Shown here: one piece after another, positions 1 through 8,061 of the stretch
Layout of the letters: the number at the start of each line of letters is the position of its first letter
Numbering within the stretch: the stretch's first letter is position 1
Source: Methylomonas aurea
Lineage (GTDB): Bacteria > Pseudomonadota > Gammaproteobacteria > Methylococcales > Methylomonadaceae
Length of the DNA: 64,000 bases
Direction of reading: 5' to 3'
Assembly: GCF_024505045.1 (NCBI RefSeq)
Contig: NZ_JANIBM010000001.1
Location: 62,001 to 126,000 of the forward strand
Notes under the pieces: model-generated
The model's database searches: none
What the model was told of the DNA's origin: nothing
The model's input: the letters and a program-made list of their open reading frames with translations, nothing else
Made by a program: the position numbers and the translations under genes

Positions 1-61
1 ATTGACTCAGAACTGTAGCGGCGATGCCATGCCGGATTGCCCGATCATCGATACCTTGGCC

Positions 62-904
62 TCAAGCGGCTGACCGATTGGTCGGCGCCAAGCTTTTTCG
101 GCGGAAACCGCCGGCCAATGTTACTGCTGCGCCGGTCAAAAACAACGGCAACACCGCCGGCAACGGCACCGGTTGAATCGGAACGCCGAACGTGCCGGAC
201 TCGGAGGCGGCGATCTCCACCCCTTGCGGCAGAATCAGATTCAGTGTCGCGGTGTTGTTCAAGGCGCCGGTGATGATGGCGTTCGGATCGACCGCGAATA
301 TCGTGAAGCTCAACAAGGCGCCGATATCGGCGTCGACGTTGCCGGTAAAAGTTTTGGTCACCGACAAGGTATCGCTGAAGGCGCCGTCGCTACTATAAAA
401 GCTGGAGTCGAAGGCATCGGCGCCGCTGGTCGGTCCGAAATTGATCGAAGCGAAGCCGTTGGCGCTGCCGCCTACGATGCTCAAGATGCCGTCCACTTGC
501 AGTTCGAAAGTCACCTCGTAAGGCGTAGCCAGGTCGGAGTGCAGGGAAATCACGTCGTCCAATTCGGCGCGAGCGCTGAGTACGCCGATTTCACCGTTGG
601 CTTTAGCGTCTTGCGCGGTATTGTCGATTTGGCCGAACACCTTCAACTCCAGCAGGCCGATATCGGCCGAGGCACTGTAATAGAAGGCGCCGTTCGGATC
701 GCCGGCCTGGACCGCGACGACCGACCGGTCGAACGGCGTACCGGGCGGACTGGGTTCGGCATCCGCGGTCACATTTTCGCGAACGAAATTGCCGTCCAAA
801 TCGGTATAACCGGCCGCCGCGATTTGGGAGACGGCGTGGGCGGATAAACTGAAGCAGGCTAGCAAGCCGCCGTAAAGCAGGGAATAAGCGCTAGGGTTTC
901 GCAT
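62..904 (-). CDS. Exported VPLPA-CTERM (PEP-CTERM-like) surface protein
   Basis: A 280-residue protein of unknown biochemical role. The first 24 residues look like a signal peptide, with likely cleavage after AHA. The last 35 residues form a sorting tail: VPLPA at about residue 246, a hydrophobic stretch, then the basic cluster FRRK. Tails of this kind are known to be recognised by exosortase-type transpeptidases, which place the protein at the cell envelope or in the extracellular matrix. The body is rich in G, A, S and T with alternating hydrophobic residues, as expected for a beta-rich exported domain, and I recognise no catalytic motif. AGGAGG lies just upstream of the ATG and supports this start. 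It is the leftmost of six tagged proteins in the first 12 kb, all on the minus strand. Confidence 0.8.
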   Translation of the reverse strand: MRNPSAYSLLYGGLLACFSLSAHAVSQIAAAGYTDLDGNFVRENVTADAEPSPPGTPFDRSVVAVQAGDPNGAFYYSASADIGLLELKVFGQIDNTAQDAKANGEIGVLSARAELDDVISLHSDLATPYEVTFELQVDGILSIVGGSANGFASINFGPTSGADAFDSSFYSSDGAFSDTLSVTKTFTGNVDADIGALLSFTIFAVDPNAIITGALNNTATLNLILPQGVEIAASESGTFGVPIQPVPLPAVLPLFLTGAAVTLAGGFRRKSLAPTNRSAA

Positions 905-1235
905 TGGGAATCCTCCTGAAAGTTGCAGGTAAAGGCCAAACGGCAGCGATAGTCTAACGCGCGGGAATAGCGAATAATATGTTAGCTATTTCACATTTTA
1001 TGTCCGAATTTACTGACTTGATCTATGCCTTATGCAGGCCTGAAATCGATCGGAAATAAACCAAAGGCAAAGCCGGCAGGAATGGGATTGGAAAGCTATG
1101 GCGCTTGGAATGCGAGGGAATGAGGGGGATCGACCCGTTGCTGCCTATCGCCCAACGTGATTCAATGACAGCGTTTGAATCGTTACCAGTCATCGCTGCC
1201 TATCATTGATGATATACAGAACTTTTTAATTACTA
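905..1235. other. Intergenic region, divergent promoters expected
   Basis: No gene is visible here. The stretch from about 960 to 1030 is AT-rich and should hold the promoter of the minus-strand tagged protein. It contains GCTAACATATT on the minus strand at 976-986, similar to short motifs near other tagged genes. The rest up to the cassette boundary shows no repeat or hairpin that I can defend. Confidence 0.4.
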
Positions 1236-1796
1236 GTTAGGACTTTGCAATGCCGCCACTTCCAGATCTAGTCGTTGGTGCGTTTCTAGCATTGCTTGGC
1301 GTCCTTGTTTCGCAACTCGTAGCCATGATCCAAGCGCGTCTAGAACGCGAACACAAACGCGATGTGCTCTTGCGAACCAAGTACGAAGAACTTGGGGCTC
1401 ATTTCCTTGAGTCAATGAAACTTCCACATACCTTAATGACAGCGGAGAGTACCGAAGACATTCTCGCTTTAACGCATCAAGCATCTGGGAATCATGCGCA
1501 TCTGCTGGCCATGATTTACTTCCCGAGACTTCGAGAGTCAACCGGGAAGTACATAGAGTCATATTCACAGCTTTGTCTTGCGGCAGCCGAATTACACAAC
1601 CCGGACGACAAGCGTCCTCTCGGAATGCAAGTTTTCGATAAACCGTCCTATATCTCGGCTCGCAATGCTCACATTGCCGCGCGAGATTTCCTGCAAGAAC
1701 AAATTGAACGTTATGCCGACACATACGCAAAGTCCTAACCCTGCGGTCCACCGGACGCTGCGCGATAAAGCCGTGCAGCGTCCGGTGACCTCCACG
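1236..1796 (+). mobile_element. Integron-like gene cassette 1
   Basis: The segment has the geometry of an integron gene cassette. Its 5' edge is GTTAGGAC at 1236-1243 and its 3' recombination element starts with GTCCTAAC at 1732-1739, the exact reverse complement. This is what a circular cassette cut between G and TT would leave. It holds one promoterless ORF whose ribosome binding site (AGGA) lies inside the 5' core and whose stop codon lies inside the 3' core. GC content is visibly lower than in the flanking genes. No integrase gene is in the window, so this would be a cassette in a cluster lacking an integrase, or one inserted at a secondary site. That is inferred from structure alone. Confidence 0.65.
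1250..1738 (+). CDS. Cassette-borne hypothetical membrane-anchored protein
   Basis: A 162-residue protein that I do not recognise. Residues about 6-26 form one hydrophobic segment and are followed by a basic, helical stretch (EREHKRD at about 33-39). This suggests a single N-terminal membrane anchor with a cytoplasmic helical domain. No catalytic motif is visible. The ATG lies 7 bases after AGGA, which is itself part of the cassette core GTTAGGAC. The TAA stop is embedded in the attC-like core TCCTAAC. Both are typical of integron cassette genes, which often encode small orphan proteins. No promoter is seen directly upstream. Confidence 0.65.
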   Translation: MPPLPDLVVGAFLALLGVLVSQLVAMIQARLEREHKRDVLLRTKYEELGAHFLESMKLPHTLMTAESTEDILALTHQASGNHAHLLAMIYFPRLRESTGKYIESYSQLCLAAAELHNPDDKRPLGMQVFDKPSYISARNAHIAARDFLQEQIERYADTYAKS

Positions 1797-1802
1797 TTAT
1801 GC
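1732..1802 (+). other. attC-like recombination site
   Basis: A 71-base imperfect palindrome. The outer cores are GTCCTAAC (1732-1739) and GTTATGC (1796-1802, fitting GTTRRRY with one mismatch). Inside is a perfect 13-base inverted repeat, CACCGGACGCTGC at 1749-1761 against GCAGCGTCCGGTG at 1775-1787, with a 13-base loop. Between cores and stem lie partly complementary arms that would form the L boxes. Size, core sequence and fold match attC sites, which integron integrases recombine as folded single strands. Confidence 0.75.
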
Positions 1803-2223
1803 AGTCAGCCAACAGGAGACACGAATGGCGCGAAATACGACGAATTGGATGAAACTCTGGGGAATCGTTGCGATCTTTCTGACCGGGATCGCCCTTGCGG
1901 AGCCGTCGATATCGCCGAGTTACGTTACGGGAAAAGCCAAGAAACTCTATAGCGTAATCTTCGGTATAGTGGTGGAGGCCAATGGTTCAGTCCATTCAGT
2001 GCGAGTTGCCCGCGTCACTGATCCAATATCTGGTGGCGTAACTCCGGTTGATGTGTCTGTTCCACCAGAATATGTAGATGCGGCCAAGAAATATATTCTT
2101 GATAAGGGGTATTCACCGAAACTCGATAATGGAAAGCCAGTAGAGTTCTACACCTATTTCTTTTATGACCCAGCAAATCCTCAAGTGTTGATAACTGAAA
2201 TCAAGTAACAGCCAATGCATAAC
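1797..2223 (+). mobile_element. Integron-like gene cassette 2, 3' site incomplete
   Basis: The segment begins at the core GTTATGCA (1796-1803) left by the first attC-like site and reaches TGCATAAC at 2216-2223, the exact reverse complement. It therefore repeats the 5'/3' pairing seen in cassette 1. The rest of the expected attC (long stem and a closing GTTRRRY) is missing. A REP-like hairpin pair starts at 2224 instead. The cassette probably lost its distal attC through an insertion or rearrangement. Confidence 0.55.
1825..2208 (+). CDS. Cassette-borne small exported protein, TonB-C-like
   Basis: A 127-residue protein with an N-terminal hydrophobic segment (about residues 9-25, ending in LAEP) that looks like a signal peptide. 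The remainder is a compact alpha/beta domain with the pattern VEANGSVHSVRVARVTDP followed by a helix (AAKKYI) and a final strand pair. It resembles the small domains at the C terminus of TonB-type energy transducers (G-x-V-xx-V-xx...), but the similarity is by eye and weak. No partner genes are present. CAGGAGA upstream of the ATG supports the start. GC content is clearly below that of the surrounding genes, consistent with carriage on a gene cassette. Confidence 0.6.
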   Translation: MARNTTNWMKLWGIVAIFLTGIALAEPSISPSYVTGKAKKLYSVIFGIVVEANGSVHSVRVARVTDPISGGVTPVDVSVPPEYVDAAKKYILDKGYSPKLDNGKPVEFYTYFFYDPANPQVLITEIK

Positions 2224-2278
2224 CGCGGGCCCTACCCGCGATCATAAGCCTTCGGTCGCAGGCATGGCCTGCTCCTAA
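2224..2278. repeat. REP/BIME-like double hairpin
   Basis: Two hairpins lie close together: CGCGGG/CCCGCG (2224-2240) and GCAGGC/GCCTGC (2258-2272). The second is flanked by TCCTAAA, which on the minus strand reads TTTAGGAGCAGGCC. The arrangement and the xTAGGAGC head resemble the REP/BIME elements scattered between genes in many gammaproteobacteria. I see only this copy, so its repetitive nature is inferred. Confidence 0.45.
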
Positions 2279-2560
2279 AGGATGTGAACCAGCCGTTCTA
2301 TTCCTTAATTTAACGGCATTGGTCCCCGGCTTCCCCACAACGATGCCTTCCAAACGATACTCGGTGTAGATTTTTACCTAAACCAAATCCGCTAGAACCC
2401 AGCCCTTCGCAAAATCCCTCTCCGCCTCGGTTCCAATCCCACCCGAATTGCACCCCACCGGCAAACCTTTGCCCACAGTCCGGAAACAGTCCTATCATGT
2501 GCCGGCGGCGTAAAGGCCGGCGCCGTTGCCGAGACCGGCCGATTAACCGAGGCTGACGAT
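2279..2560. other. Intergenic region upstream of the AraC-type regulator
   Basis: No coding region is credible here. Part of it (2380-2480) is C-rich and carries no clear promoter. The regulator's ribosome binding site (GAGG) lies at its right edge. Nothing else was recognised. Confidence 0.4.
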
Positions 2561-3475
2561 ATGGATGGCCTGTCTGCAATTTTCCACAGCCTGAGCCTGC
2601 GGGCGCGACTGGTATTTGCCGGCGGCCTGTGCGGCCCTTGGGTAGTCGACCATAATTCCGAACAGGCGATCTGGTTTCATTTGGTGACCAAAGGGTGCGG
2701 CTGGGTCCACTCGCCGGCCTGGCCCGAGCCGTTGCGGCTGGAAACCGGCGATCTGGTGTTGTTTTTGCCGCACGCCCGCAAGCACTATCTCAGTTACAGC
2801 CCGAGCGACGTGAGGCCGGATTTGCCCGGCGCCCGCACCGCGCATTGGCCGCAAGGCGACAGCGGCATGGTCTGCGGCCTGATCGAACCAGGGGTTGCGC
2901 CGTTGCCGGTCTGGCGGACCTTGCCGGCCGAGATCGTGGTCAGGCAGCGGCAGGCCGGGCCGATTCTGGCGCAATTGATCGAATTGATCACGGCCGAATC
3001 CGGCAGCGGCCGCTTCGGCAGCTTTGCCGTGATCGAACGCCTGTGCGACGGCATTTTCCTGTTGGCAGTGCGCCACTGCATCGAGTCCGGTTCGGTTCAG
3101 GGCGGCGTGTTCGGCGCCATGGCGGACGCCCGGCTGGAAAAGGCTTTGGCCCTGATTCACCAGGAGCCGTGGCGGGATTGGACTTTGAACGGGCTGTGCG
3201 CGCAGGTCGGTTTGTCGAAAACCGCATTGATCCAAAAATTCGACCGCCATTTCCAGTTGCCGCCGATGGAGTATCTGACGCGCTGGCGGATGCAGATCGC
3301 CGCCGACTGGCTCAGCGAAAGCGGCATGACGGTCGAGAAAGTCGCCAGCCGCTGCGGCTACGACTCGCTATCGTCGTTCAGCCGCGCTTTCAAACGCTGC
3401 CTAGGCACCAGCCCCGGCCGCTACCGCCGGTCGCACAGCGGCGCCGAGTATCCGTTGATTCCGATTCCGGAGTGA
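2561..3475 (+). CDS. AraC-family transcriptional regulator with cupin sensor domain
   Basis: A 304-residue regulator. Residues about 1-180 resemble the cupin-type sensor domain of AraC regulators: a beta-rich start with WFHLVTKGCGWV, then LETGDLVLFLPHARKH. The C-terminal 100 residues form the double helix-turn-helix DNA-binding domain. The first helix pair is around TLNGLCAQVGLSKTALIQKF, and the second contains RMQIAADWL and the signature VASRCGYDSLSSFSRAFKR followed by GTSPGRYR. It would bind DNA in the cytoplasm and respond to a small ligand that cannot be read from the sequence. It is transcribed towards the di-heme peroxidase gene (40-base gap), so that cluster is a possible but unproven target. 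Confidence 0.88.
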   Translation: MDGLSAIFHSLSLRARLVFAGGLCGPWVVDHNSEQAIWFHLVTKGCGWVHSPAWPEPLRLETGDLVLFLPHARKHYLSYSPSDVRPDLPGARTAHWPQGDSGMVCGLIEPGVAPLPVWRTLPAEIVVRQRQAGPILAQLIELITAESGSGRFGSFAVIERLCDGIFLLAVRHCIESGSVQGGVFGAMADARLEKALALIHQEPWRDWTLNGLCAQVGLSKTALIQKFDRHFQLPPMEYLTRWRMQIAADWLSESGMTVEKVASRCGYDSLSSFSRAFKRCLGTSPGRYRRSHSGAEYPLIPIPE

Positions 3476-3514
3476 TACGGCGCGGCCGGTTCCGGGGATG
3501 CGGCATCGACCGGC

Positions 3515-5722
3515 TCAGGGCGCTAGCCTCTGTTCGAACGCCGGCAGCGGTTCGGCCGCGCCATCCGCGCCGACGGCCGGCACCCATAAATACTCGTCCT
3601 TGGACAGGCTGGCGTTCAGCGGATTGCCGGCGACGGTCGCGACTTCATCGCCGCTGTGCCCGTGCGGGATCTTCAGTTCCGGATGGTCGAACGGCGCGCG
3701 CTGGTAGCGGACCCGGTCGTCGGTCAGCGTTTTCAGAAAGGCCACCAAGTCGGCGCGGTTTTGCGCATCGGTTTGCAGGGTCGGCTGCGGAAATACCCGC
3801 GTTACGTGTTTGCTGTCGTTCTTGAAGTTGCCGCCGCGGCTGTAAAACTCAACCACCTGCTCCAGGGTGGCCATGCTGCCGTTGTGCATGTAGGGGCCGG
3901 TCAATTCTATGTTCCGCAGCGTCGGAGTTTTGAAGGTCGCCGTAACGGCGGCCACCATTTTCCGGTTCACCGGTTTGTTCAGCTCGGCCAATGCCGCGGC
4001 CGGCGTCGGCAGGAAGGCGTTGACCAGCGGCAGAAAGCAATTCGCGGTGGCTTGCGGCTGCGGCATCAGCCCGTCGATTTGAGTGAACAGGTTGGGCAAC
4101 GAATACGGCAATTTCAGGTTGGTTGCGATTGCGTCCTGAAAATCGCAGGCGCGCACGGCGCCGACTTCGTTGTCCAGCACCGCGGCGCCGTTACCGGCCA
4201 ACAACTGCAGATATTGCTGGGTGAAAGAAAGCGGATTGCCGAAATCGTCGACGCCGCCGGCACCGATATCGTTGGCTTCGCGGCTGGCGCCGTTGGACGA
4301 GAAGCCGGTGTCGTAAAACGCCGTGACCGGCAATCCGCCGACCAGCAATGGAATCCGGTTGACCACGTTGGCGCTGGCGCTGATGCGGAAAGTCGGCTCG
4401 CCGAACGCTTCCGGATGGCTTTGGGCGATGGCGGCGTTGGCGGCGATCGAGGCCGAGCTGAAATTGGGCCCCAGATGGCATAGCGCGCACTGGTTTTTGC
4501 GGAATTGCTTCAAGCCGTTCAATTCGGCCGCGCTGAGATCGACCGGCTGGTGGTTGGCGTCGCGGGCGCTGTTGTCGAACGGCGATTGGTCGGAAATCAG
4601 CGTGCTTTCGTACAACTGGATCGCCAAGGCGAAAAACATCGGGAAGTTGGCCTCCAATTGCGTGTAAGGGGCTTGGCCGGCCGGCACGGCAAGCGGCACC
4701 GAGCCCGAATACGCCCAATACTTGGCGTTGAATGCCTGCCGCACCAGCGAGCCGTAGGGCAGGCTCAGGCCCGGATTCAGTTTTTCCGGGTTGCTGTTGC
4801 TGTAAGGGCCGAGCACGCTGTCGGCGTAGTGCACCAATTGGTTTTGCAACGGCGCGCGGTACAGCAGTTTCCGGCCGACGTCCAACAGCGTGCGGTTGCT
4901 ACAGCTCATTTCGGTGTGGTTGGCCGGCGGCGCCACAGCCAGCGACGCCAGCGACGAGTTGATCAGATGCAGGCGTTGCTTTTGCAGGCTTCTGGGACCG
5001 GTTTTGACCCAGACTCCGGCATCCGGATCCCGGTCTCCCCACGGGCTGCTGCCGTTGAAAACATTGTTGGCGCGGCCGTCCCAAAAACTGCGGTGGTTGA
5101 ACACGGCGTTGATGACGGTCGGCGCATTGCGCGGCGTGACGCGGCGGGTGCCGTTGGCGCCGACGCGAAATACCGGGTCCGCCGTCCGGTTGCAGATGTC
5201 GGTGCCGCTGGTGAAGCGGTTGACCGCTTTGAATTCGCCGGCGAAAGTCCCGGCCGAGCCGACCACGTTGTCGGTGTCGAAAATAACCGCGGAATCGGCC
5301 AGCGGGTCCAGGCGCTGGTGCAGCGGGAAGTCGGACAGGCTCAGCGTGCGGTTCGGCCCCAGCGGGGTAGCGTCGATACTGTCGGCGAAAGTTTGCTCGG
5401 CCACCGGTTTGGACTGGCCGCCGGCGGAAATTTGGTTTTTGCTGCGGCCGTCAGCGCCGGCCTGAAAATGGCACGAGGCGCAGGCCATACCGTCGCTGCC
5501 GACGTTGCTGTCCCAGAACAAGGCCTTACCTAAAGCAATGGCCGCCTGTTTATTGGCGACGATGGGATCGCTGCCGTCCACCAGGCCCGGCACCGGCGGC
5601 ACCGGCAAATACTTCAGGCTGATCGGCATCGGCCCGAGCGGCAATTCGGCGGCAAACGCCGTTGCATCGGCAAACAGCAGCGCAGCGACCAGCAAAGAAC
5701 GGGGAAATTGGAATCTAGGCAT
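3515..5722 (-). CDS. Di-heme cytochrome c peroxidase/MauG-like exported protein
   Basis: A 735-residue periplasmic or surface protein with a signal peptide (residues 1-25, ending FAAE). It has two c-type heme sites: CASCH at 81-85, in the context ALGKALFWDSNVGSDGMACA that is typical of the N-terminal heme domain of bacterial cytochrome c peroxidases, and CALCH at about 413-417. Near the C terminus is the family motif GPYMHNGSMATLEQVVEFY. Classical enzymes of this family have about 330-470 residues, so this one carries large insertions, including a segment with extra cysteines (MSCSNRTLLDVGRKLLYR). Family members reduce peroxide or oxidise protein or small-molecule substrates. The substrate here is unknown. 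It sits among VPLPA-tagged surface proteins but has no sorting tail of its own. Confidence 0.82.
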   Translation of the reverse strand: MPRFQFPRSLLVAALLFADATAFAAELPLGPMPISLKYLPVPPVPGLVDGSDPIVANKQAAIALGKALFWDSNVGSDGMACASCHFQAGADGRSKNQISAGGQSKPVAEQTFADSIDATPLGPNRTLSLSDFPLHQRLDPLADSAVIFDTDNVVGSAGTFAGEFKAVNRFTSGTDICNRTADPVFRVGANGTRRVTPRNAPTVINAVFNHRSFWDGRANNVFNGSSPWGDRDPDAGVWVKTGPRSLQKQRLHLINSSLASLAVAPPANHTEMSCSNRTLLDVGRKLLYRAPLQNQLVHYADSVLGPYSNSNPEKLNPGLSLPYGSLVRQAFNAKYWAYSGSVPLAVPAGQAPYTQLEANFPMFFALAIQLYESTLISDQSPFDNSARDANHQPVDLSAAELNGLKQFRKNQCALCHLGPNFSSASIAANAAIAQSHPEAFGEPTFRISASANVVNRIPLLVGGLPVTAFYDTGFSSNGASREANDIGAGGVDDFGNPLSFTQQYLQLLAGNGAAVLDNEVGAVRACDFQDAIATNLKLPYSLPNLFTQIDGLMPQPQATANCFLPLVNAFLPTPAAALAELNKPVNRKMVAAVTATFKTPTLRNIELTGPYMHNGSMATLEQVVEFYSRGGNFKNDSKHVTRVFPQPTLQTDAQNRADLVAFLKTLTDDRVRYQRAPFDHPELKIPHGHSGDEVATVAGNPLNASLSKDEYLWVPAVGADGAAEPLPAFEQRLAP

Positions 5723-5855
5723 GGTGTTACTCGGTGGTATGGCAAAAACGGATGGAACTGGCTGTCAGGGGTAGGCGGCCGGGTTGCGGCCGCCGGCGCG
5801 TCCGATTCGCGGACGGCCCCGCCAATCGGCTTGGCGAGGCCTTCTCCGCCAAGAG

Positions 5856-6689
5856 TTACGCGGCTAGGGACGGTTTGCGTTTCATACCCAGGAAGCCGGC
5901 CAGCGCGCTGCCGAACAACCAGACCGCGCCCGGTACCGGTACGGCTGCCGGCGGAGTGTAGGTCGAAGCCAGCGCCGACGCGGTGACTTTGACCGTGATG
6001 TCGCCGCCGGTGCCGGCCGCGTCCGCGCCGCCGACGAACAAGGCGTACCAGCCGGCTTGCAGGTCGTTCAGCGTCAAGGTAGCGAAGCGTTTGCTGGTGG
6101 CGAAGGCCGGATTGCCGGTGACGCCGATGCTGCCGCTGACGCCGGTTTCGTACAAGTTGTCGATACTGATGTCGTGGGCGCCGGAATTGACCTGGCCGCC
6201 GTATGAGTTGACGTAGTTGTTCGACGACGAGCTGGCGTAACCCAATGTTTCAACGATACCGTTGGTGCCGGTGGCCCAGATGATGCCCGGATCGCCGGCT
6301 TGGCCGACCGAGTTGAATTTATGGATTTGTCCGGTCAACTCGGCCGGGGTGTCCTGGCCGACGGTATCGCCCGAGTAAGCGACGTTGGTTCTGAAAATGG
6401 AAAACGCCGGGAAATTGCCGGCCGAAGAGCGGGCGTCGATCGTGACGCTTTGCGCCGAAGTCGGCAGATAGAAGTTGGTGAACGCGCCTTGCATGCCCCA
6501 GGCATCGTAAGTCAGAGCCGGATTGCCGGAAAAGCCGACCGTGCTGCCGTTGAATGCGGCGTTGGTGATCGTGGTGCCCAACTCGACGCTGTTGTCGCCG
6601 CCGGTCCAAGCCGCGGCCGCCGGTTGCGCGGCTGCCAGAGCCAAGGCCGAGGCCAACATCGAGGTTTTGAAAATTTTATTGAATGACAT
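5856..6689 (-). CDS. Exported VPLPA-CTERM-type protein (VPVPGA tag)
   Basis: A 277-residue exported protein of unknown role. The signal peptide covers about residues 1-26 (AAAQPAAAA). The body is rich in G, N, S and T and predicted beta-rich, with FATLTLNDLQAGWYALFVGG near the end as in bacterial pre-peptidase-like domains. The tail is VPVPGAVWLFGSALAGFL followed by the basic GMKRK. AAGGAG stands upstream of the ATG. The DNA of its sorting tail is almost identical to that of the next gene while the bodies are unrelated, which suggests exchange or copying of the tag. It lies downstream of the neighbour at 6816-7580 and could be co-transcribed with it. Confidence 0.8.
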   Translation of the reverse strand: MSFNKIFKTSMLASALALAAAQPAAAAWTGGDNSVELGTTITNAAFNGSTVGFSGNPALTYDAWGMQGAFTNFYLPTSAQSVTIDARSSAGNFPAFSIFRTNVAYSGDTVGQDTPAELTGQIHKFNSVGQAGDPGIIWATGTNGIVETLGYASSSSNNYVNSYGGQVNSGAHDISIDNLYETGVSGSIGVTGNPAFATSKRFATLTLNDLQAGWYALFVGGADAAGTGGDITVKVTASALASTYTPPAAVPVPGAVWLFGSALAGFLGMKRKPSLAA

Positions 6690-6815
6690 GTTACATACTC
6701 CTTATTGGGCGCCGGTACGGCGGCGCCGGAATGGTTCCGAATGGGATGGAAATCCGTTTGCAGGTCAGGCCCGTCGCCGATTAGCCGGCTCCGGTCCGTC
6801 CGAATGGCCGGCGGA

Positions 6816-7580
6816 TCAAGCCGATTTGCGTTTGCCCAGGCTCAGGAAGCCGGCCAGCGCGCTGCCGAACAGCCAAACCGCGCCCGGCACCGGTACCGGT
6901 TGCACCGGTTCGCCTCCGACCGTGACTTGGATCGGATTGAGAGTCAGATTGGCGCCGGTGTCGTAGTCGGTAGCCAGAAAGGTCAATTGGTAGTCGAAAT
7001 GGTCTTGGCCGTTGGCGCCGGTGAAAGGATTGGTGCCGGTGGCGGCAGTGATGTTGTCGCCGGTGTTAAAGCCGGCAACCGCGTCGTTGATGTCCAGTTT
7101 GTAATCGCCGAACGCAATCACGTAGTGGCCGGCATCCAATGCGGTCGACAGGTAGGAGTCGCGGGACAGCAGGCTGCCGTCGGCCCAGCCGTCGCTATTG
7201 CCGGGCGGAGTGTATGCCTTGCCGTCGTCGGCGCTGGTGACTTCGGTATCCAGAGAAACGTAATCTTGATAGAGCCGGAACTGGGTGTCGGCCAGCGTGA
7301 TTTCGCCGTCGCCGTTCAGGTCGACGTAGGCGCCTGGATGTGAACCCCAGCCGTTGCTGTAGCCTTCGTTGGCGCGGACGTCGATGATGACGTTGGCGGC
7401 CGCACTCAGCGTAAACGCCCAATAGTCGATGGTCGTGCCGGCGCCCAACACCGGATCGGTTGCCTTGTGAATGGTGCCGTTGACGGTGGCGGCCTGTGCG
7501 CCGGAGACAGTGGCGGCCGACAGCGCCAATGCCAGTAAGGATTGGCGGAGAAGCGGAATTTTTTTATCGATGTTATGCAT
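6816..7580 (-). CDS. Exported VPLPA-CTERM-type protein with calcium-loop-like segment
   Basis: A 254-residue exported protein. I chose the start at 7580, preceded by AAAGGAT, over the longer in-frame version, because the signal peptide (MHNIDKKIPLLRQSLLALAL to AQA) begins there. The body starts with a beta-sandwich-like region (FTLSAAANVIIDVRAN) and contains VDLNGDGEITLAD, an aspartate-rich loop like those binding calcium in dockerins and EF-hands. The tail is VPVPGAVWLFGSALAGFL plus SLGKRK. The architecture resembles DVUA0089/pre-peptidase C-terminal-like domains of PEP-CTERM proteins, assigned with low certainty. The long AT-rich upstream region probably carries its promoter. Confidence 0.78.
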   Translation of the reverse strand: MHNIDKKIPLLRQSLLALALSAATVSGAQAATVNGTIHKATDPVLGAGTTIDYWAFTLSAAANVIIDVRANEGYSNGWGSHPGAYVDLNGDGEITLADTQFRLYQDYVSLDTEVTSADDGKAYTPPGNSDGWADGSLLSRDSYLSTALDAGHYVIAFGDYKLDINDAVAGFNTGDNITAATGTNPFTGANGQDHFDYQLTFLATDYDTGANLTLNPIQVTVGGEPVQPVPVPGAVWLFGSALAGFLSLGKRKSA

Positions 7581-8061
7581 GGTTAATCCTTTGTAAAACG
7601 GAAAATTGAGCCGGTTACCGTGTTGCCGCATCGGCGCGTATCTTCCCGGAAACGCCGCTGCGGGCGGACATCGAGCGAGGTCCGCGATGACGGAGATTGG
7701 CAGGATTACTCTTACAATTAGTGTGCCTTTATTAAATTCTTTTAACTATCAAATGGTTAAATGGATCAAATTAATTGAACTATGTTAAGAAAGAAGATTT
7801 ACGAAAAATTTGTGTGATATGGCTCGCGCTTTTGAAGCCTAGCTGTGGCTGCTTGCCGGCACGGCGTGGGTCAAGCTTGGCGACTAATTCCATTGCCGCC
7901 GCTTGGGCCGGTAGCTCTAATGCCGATAAGTCGCAATACCGGCATGGATTGCCGGTATCCGGACTGAAGGGATGCAAATGAGCCCAACATCCCCGGCACC
8001 CGGGCTTGGCGGCCATTACTGCCGCCCGAAGATATGGGCGCGGAGTATGGATGGCGCCAGG
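7581..8061. other. Intergenic region with inverted repeat and hairpin
   Basis: No credible gene lies here. From 7700 to 7800 the DNA is strikingly AT-rich against the GC-rich surroundings and should hold the promoter of the minus-strand gene ending at 6816. It includes an inverted repeat TTTAAC (7741-7746)/GTTAAA (7756-7761), a possible operator. Further right is a strong hairpin, ATACCGGCA (7936-7944)/TGCCGGTAT (7950-7958), which could be a terminator stem for the upstream minus-strand gene or a REP-like element. The short ORFs across it look like chance. Confidence 0.45.

Noticed and set aside
2695-3825. A 376-codon open frame on the plus strand
   Set aside because: It overlaps the AraC-type regulator in another frame and is an arginine-rich shadow.
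4505-5533. A 342-codon open frame on the plus strand
   Set aside because: It is opposite the di-heme peroxidase gene, which has a signal peptide and heme motifs.
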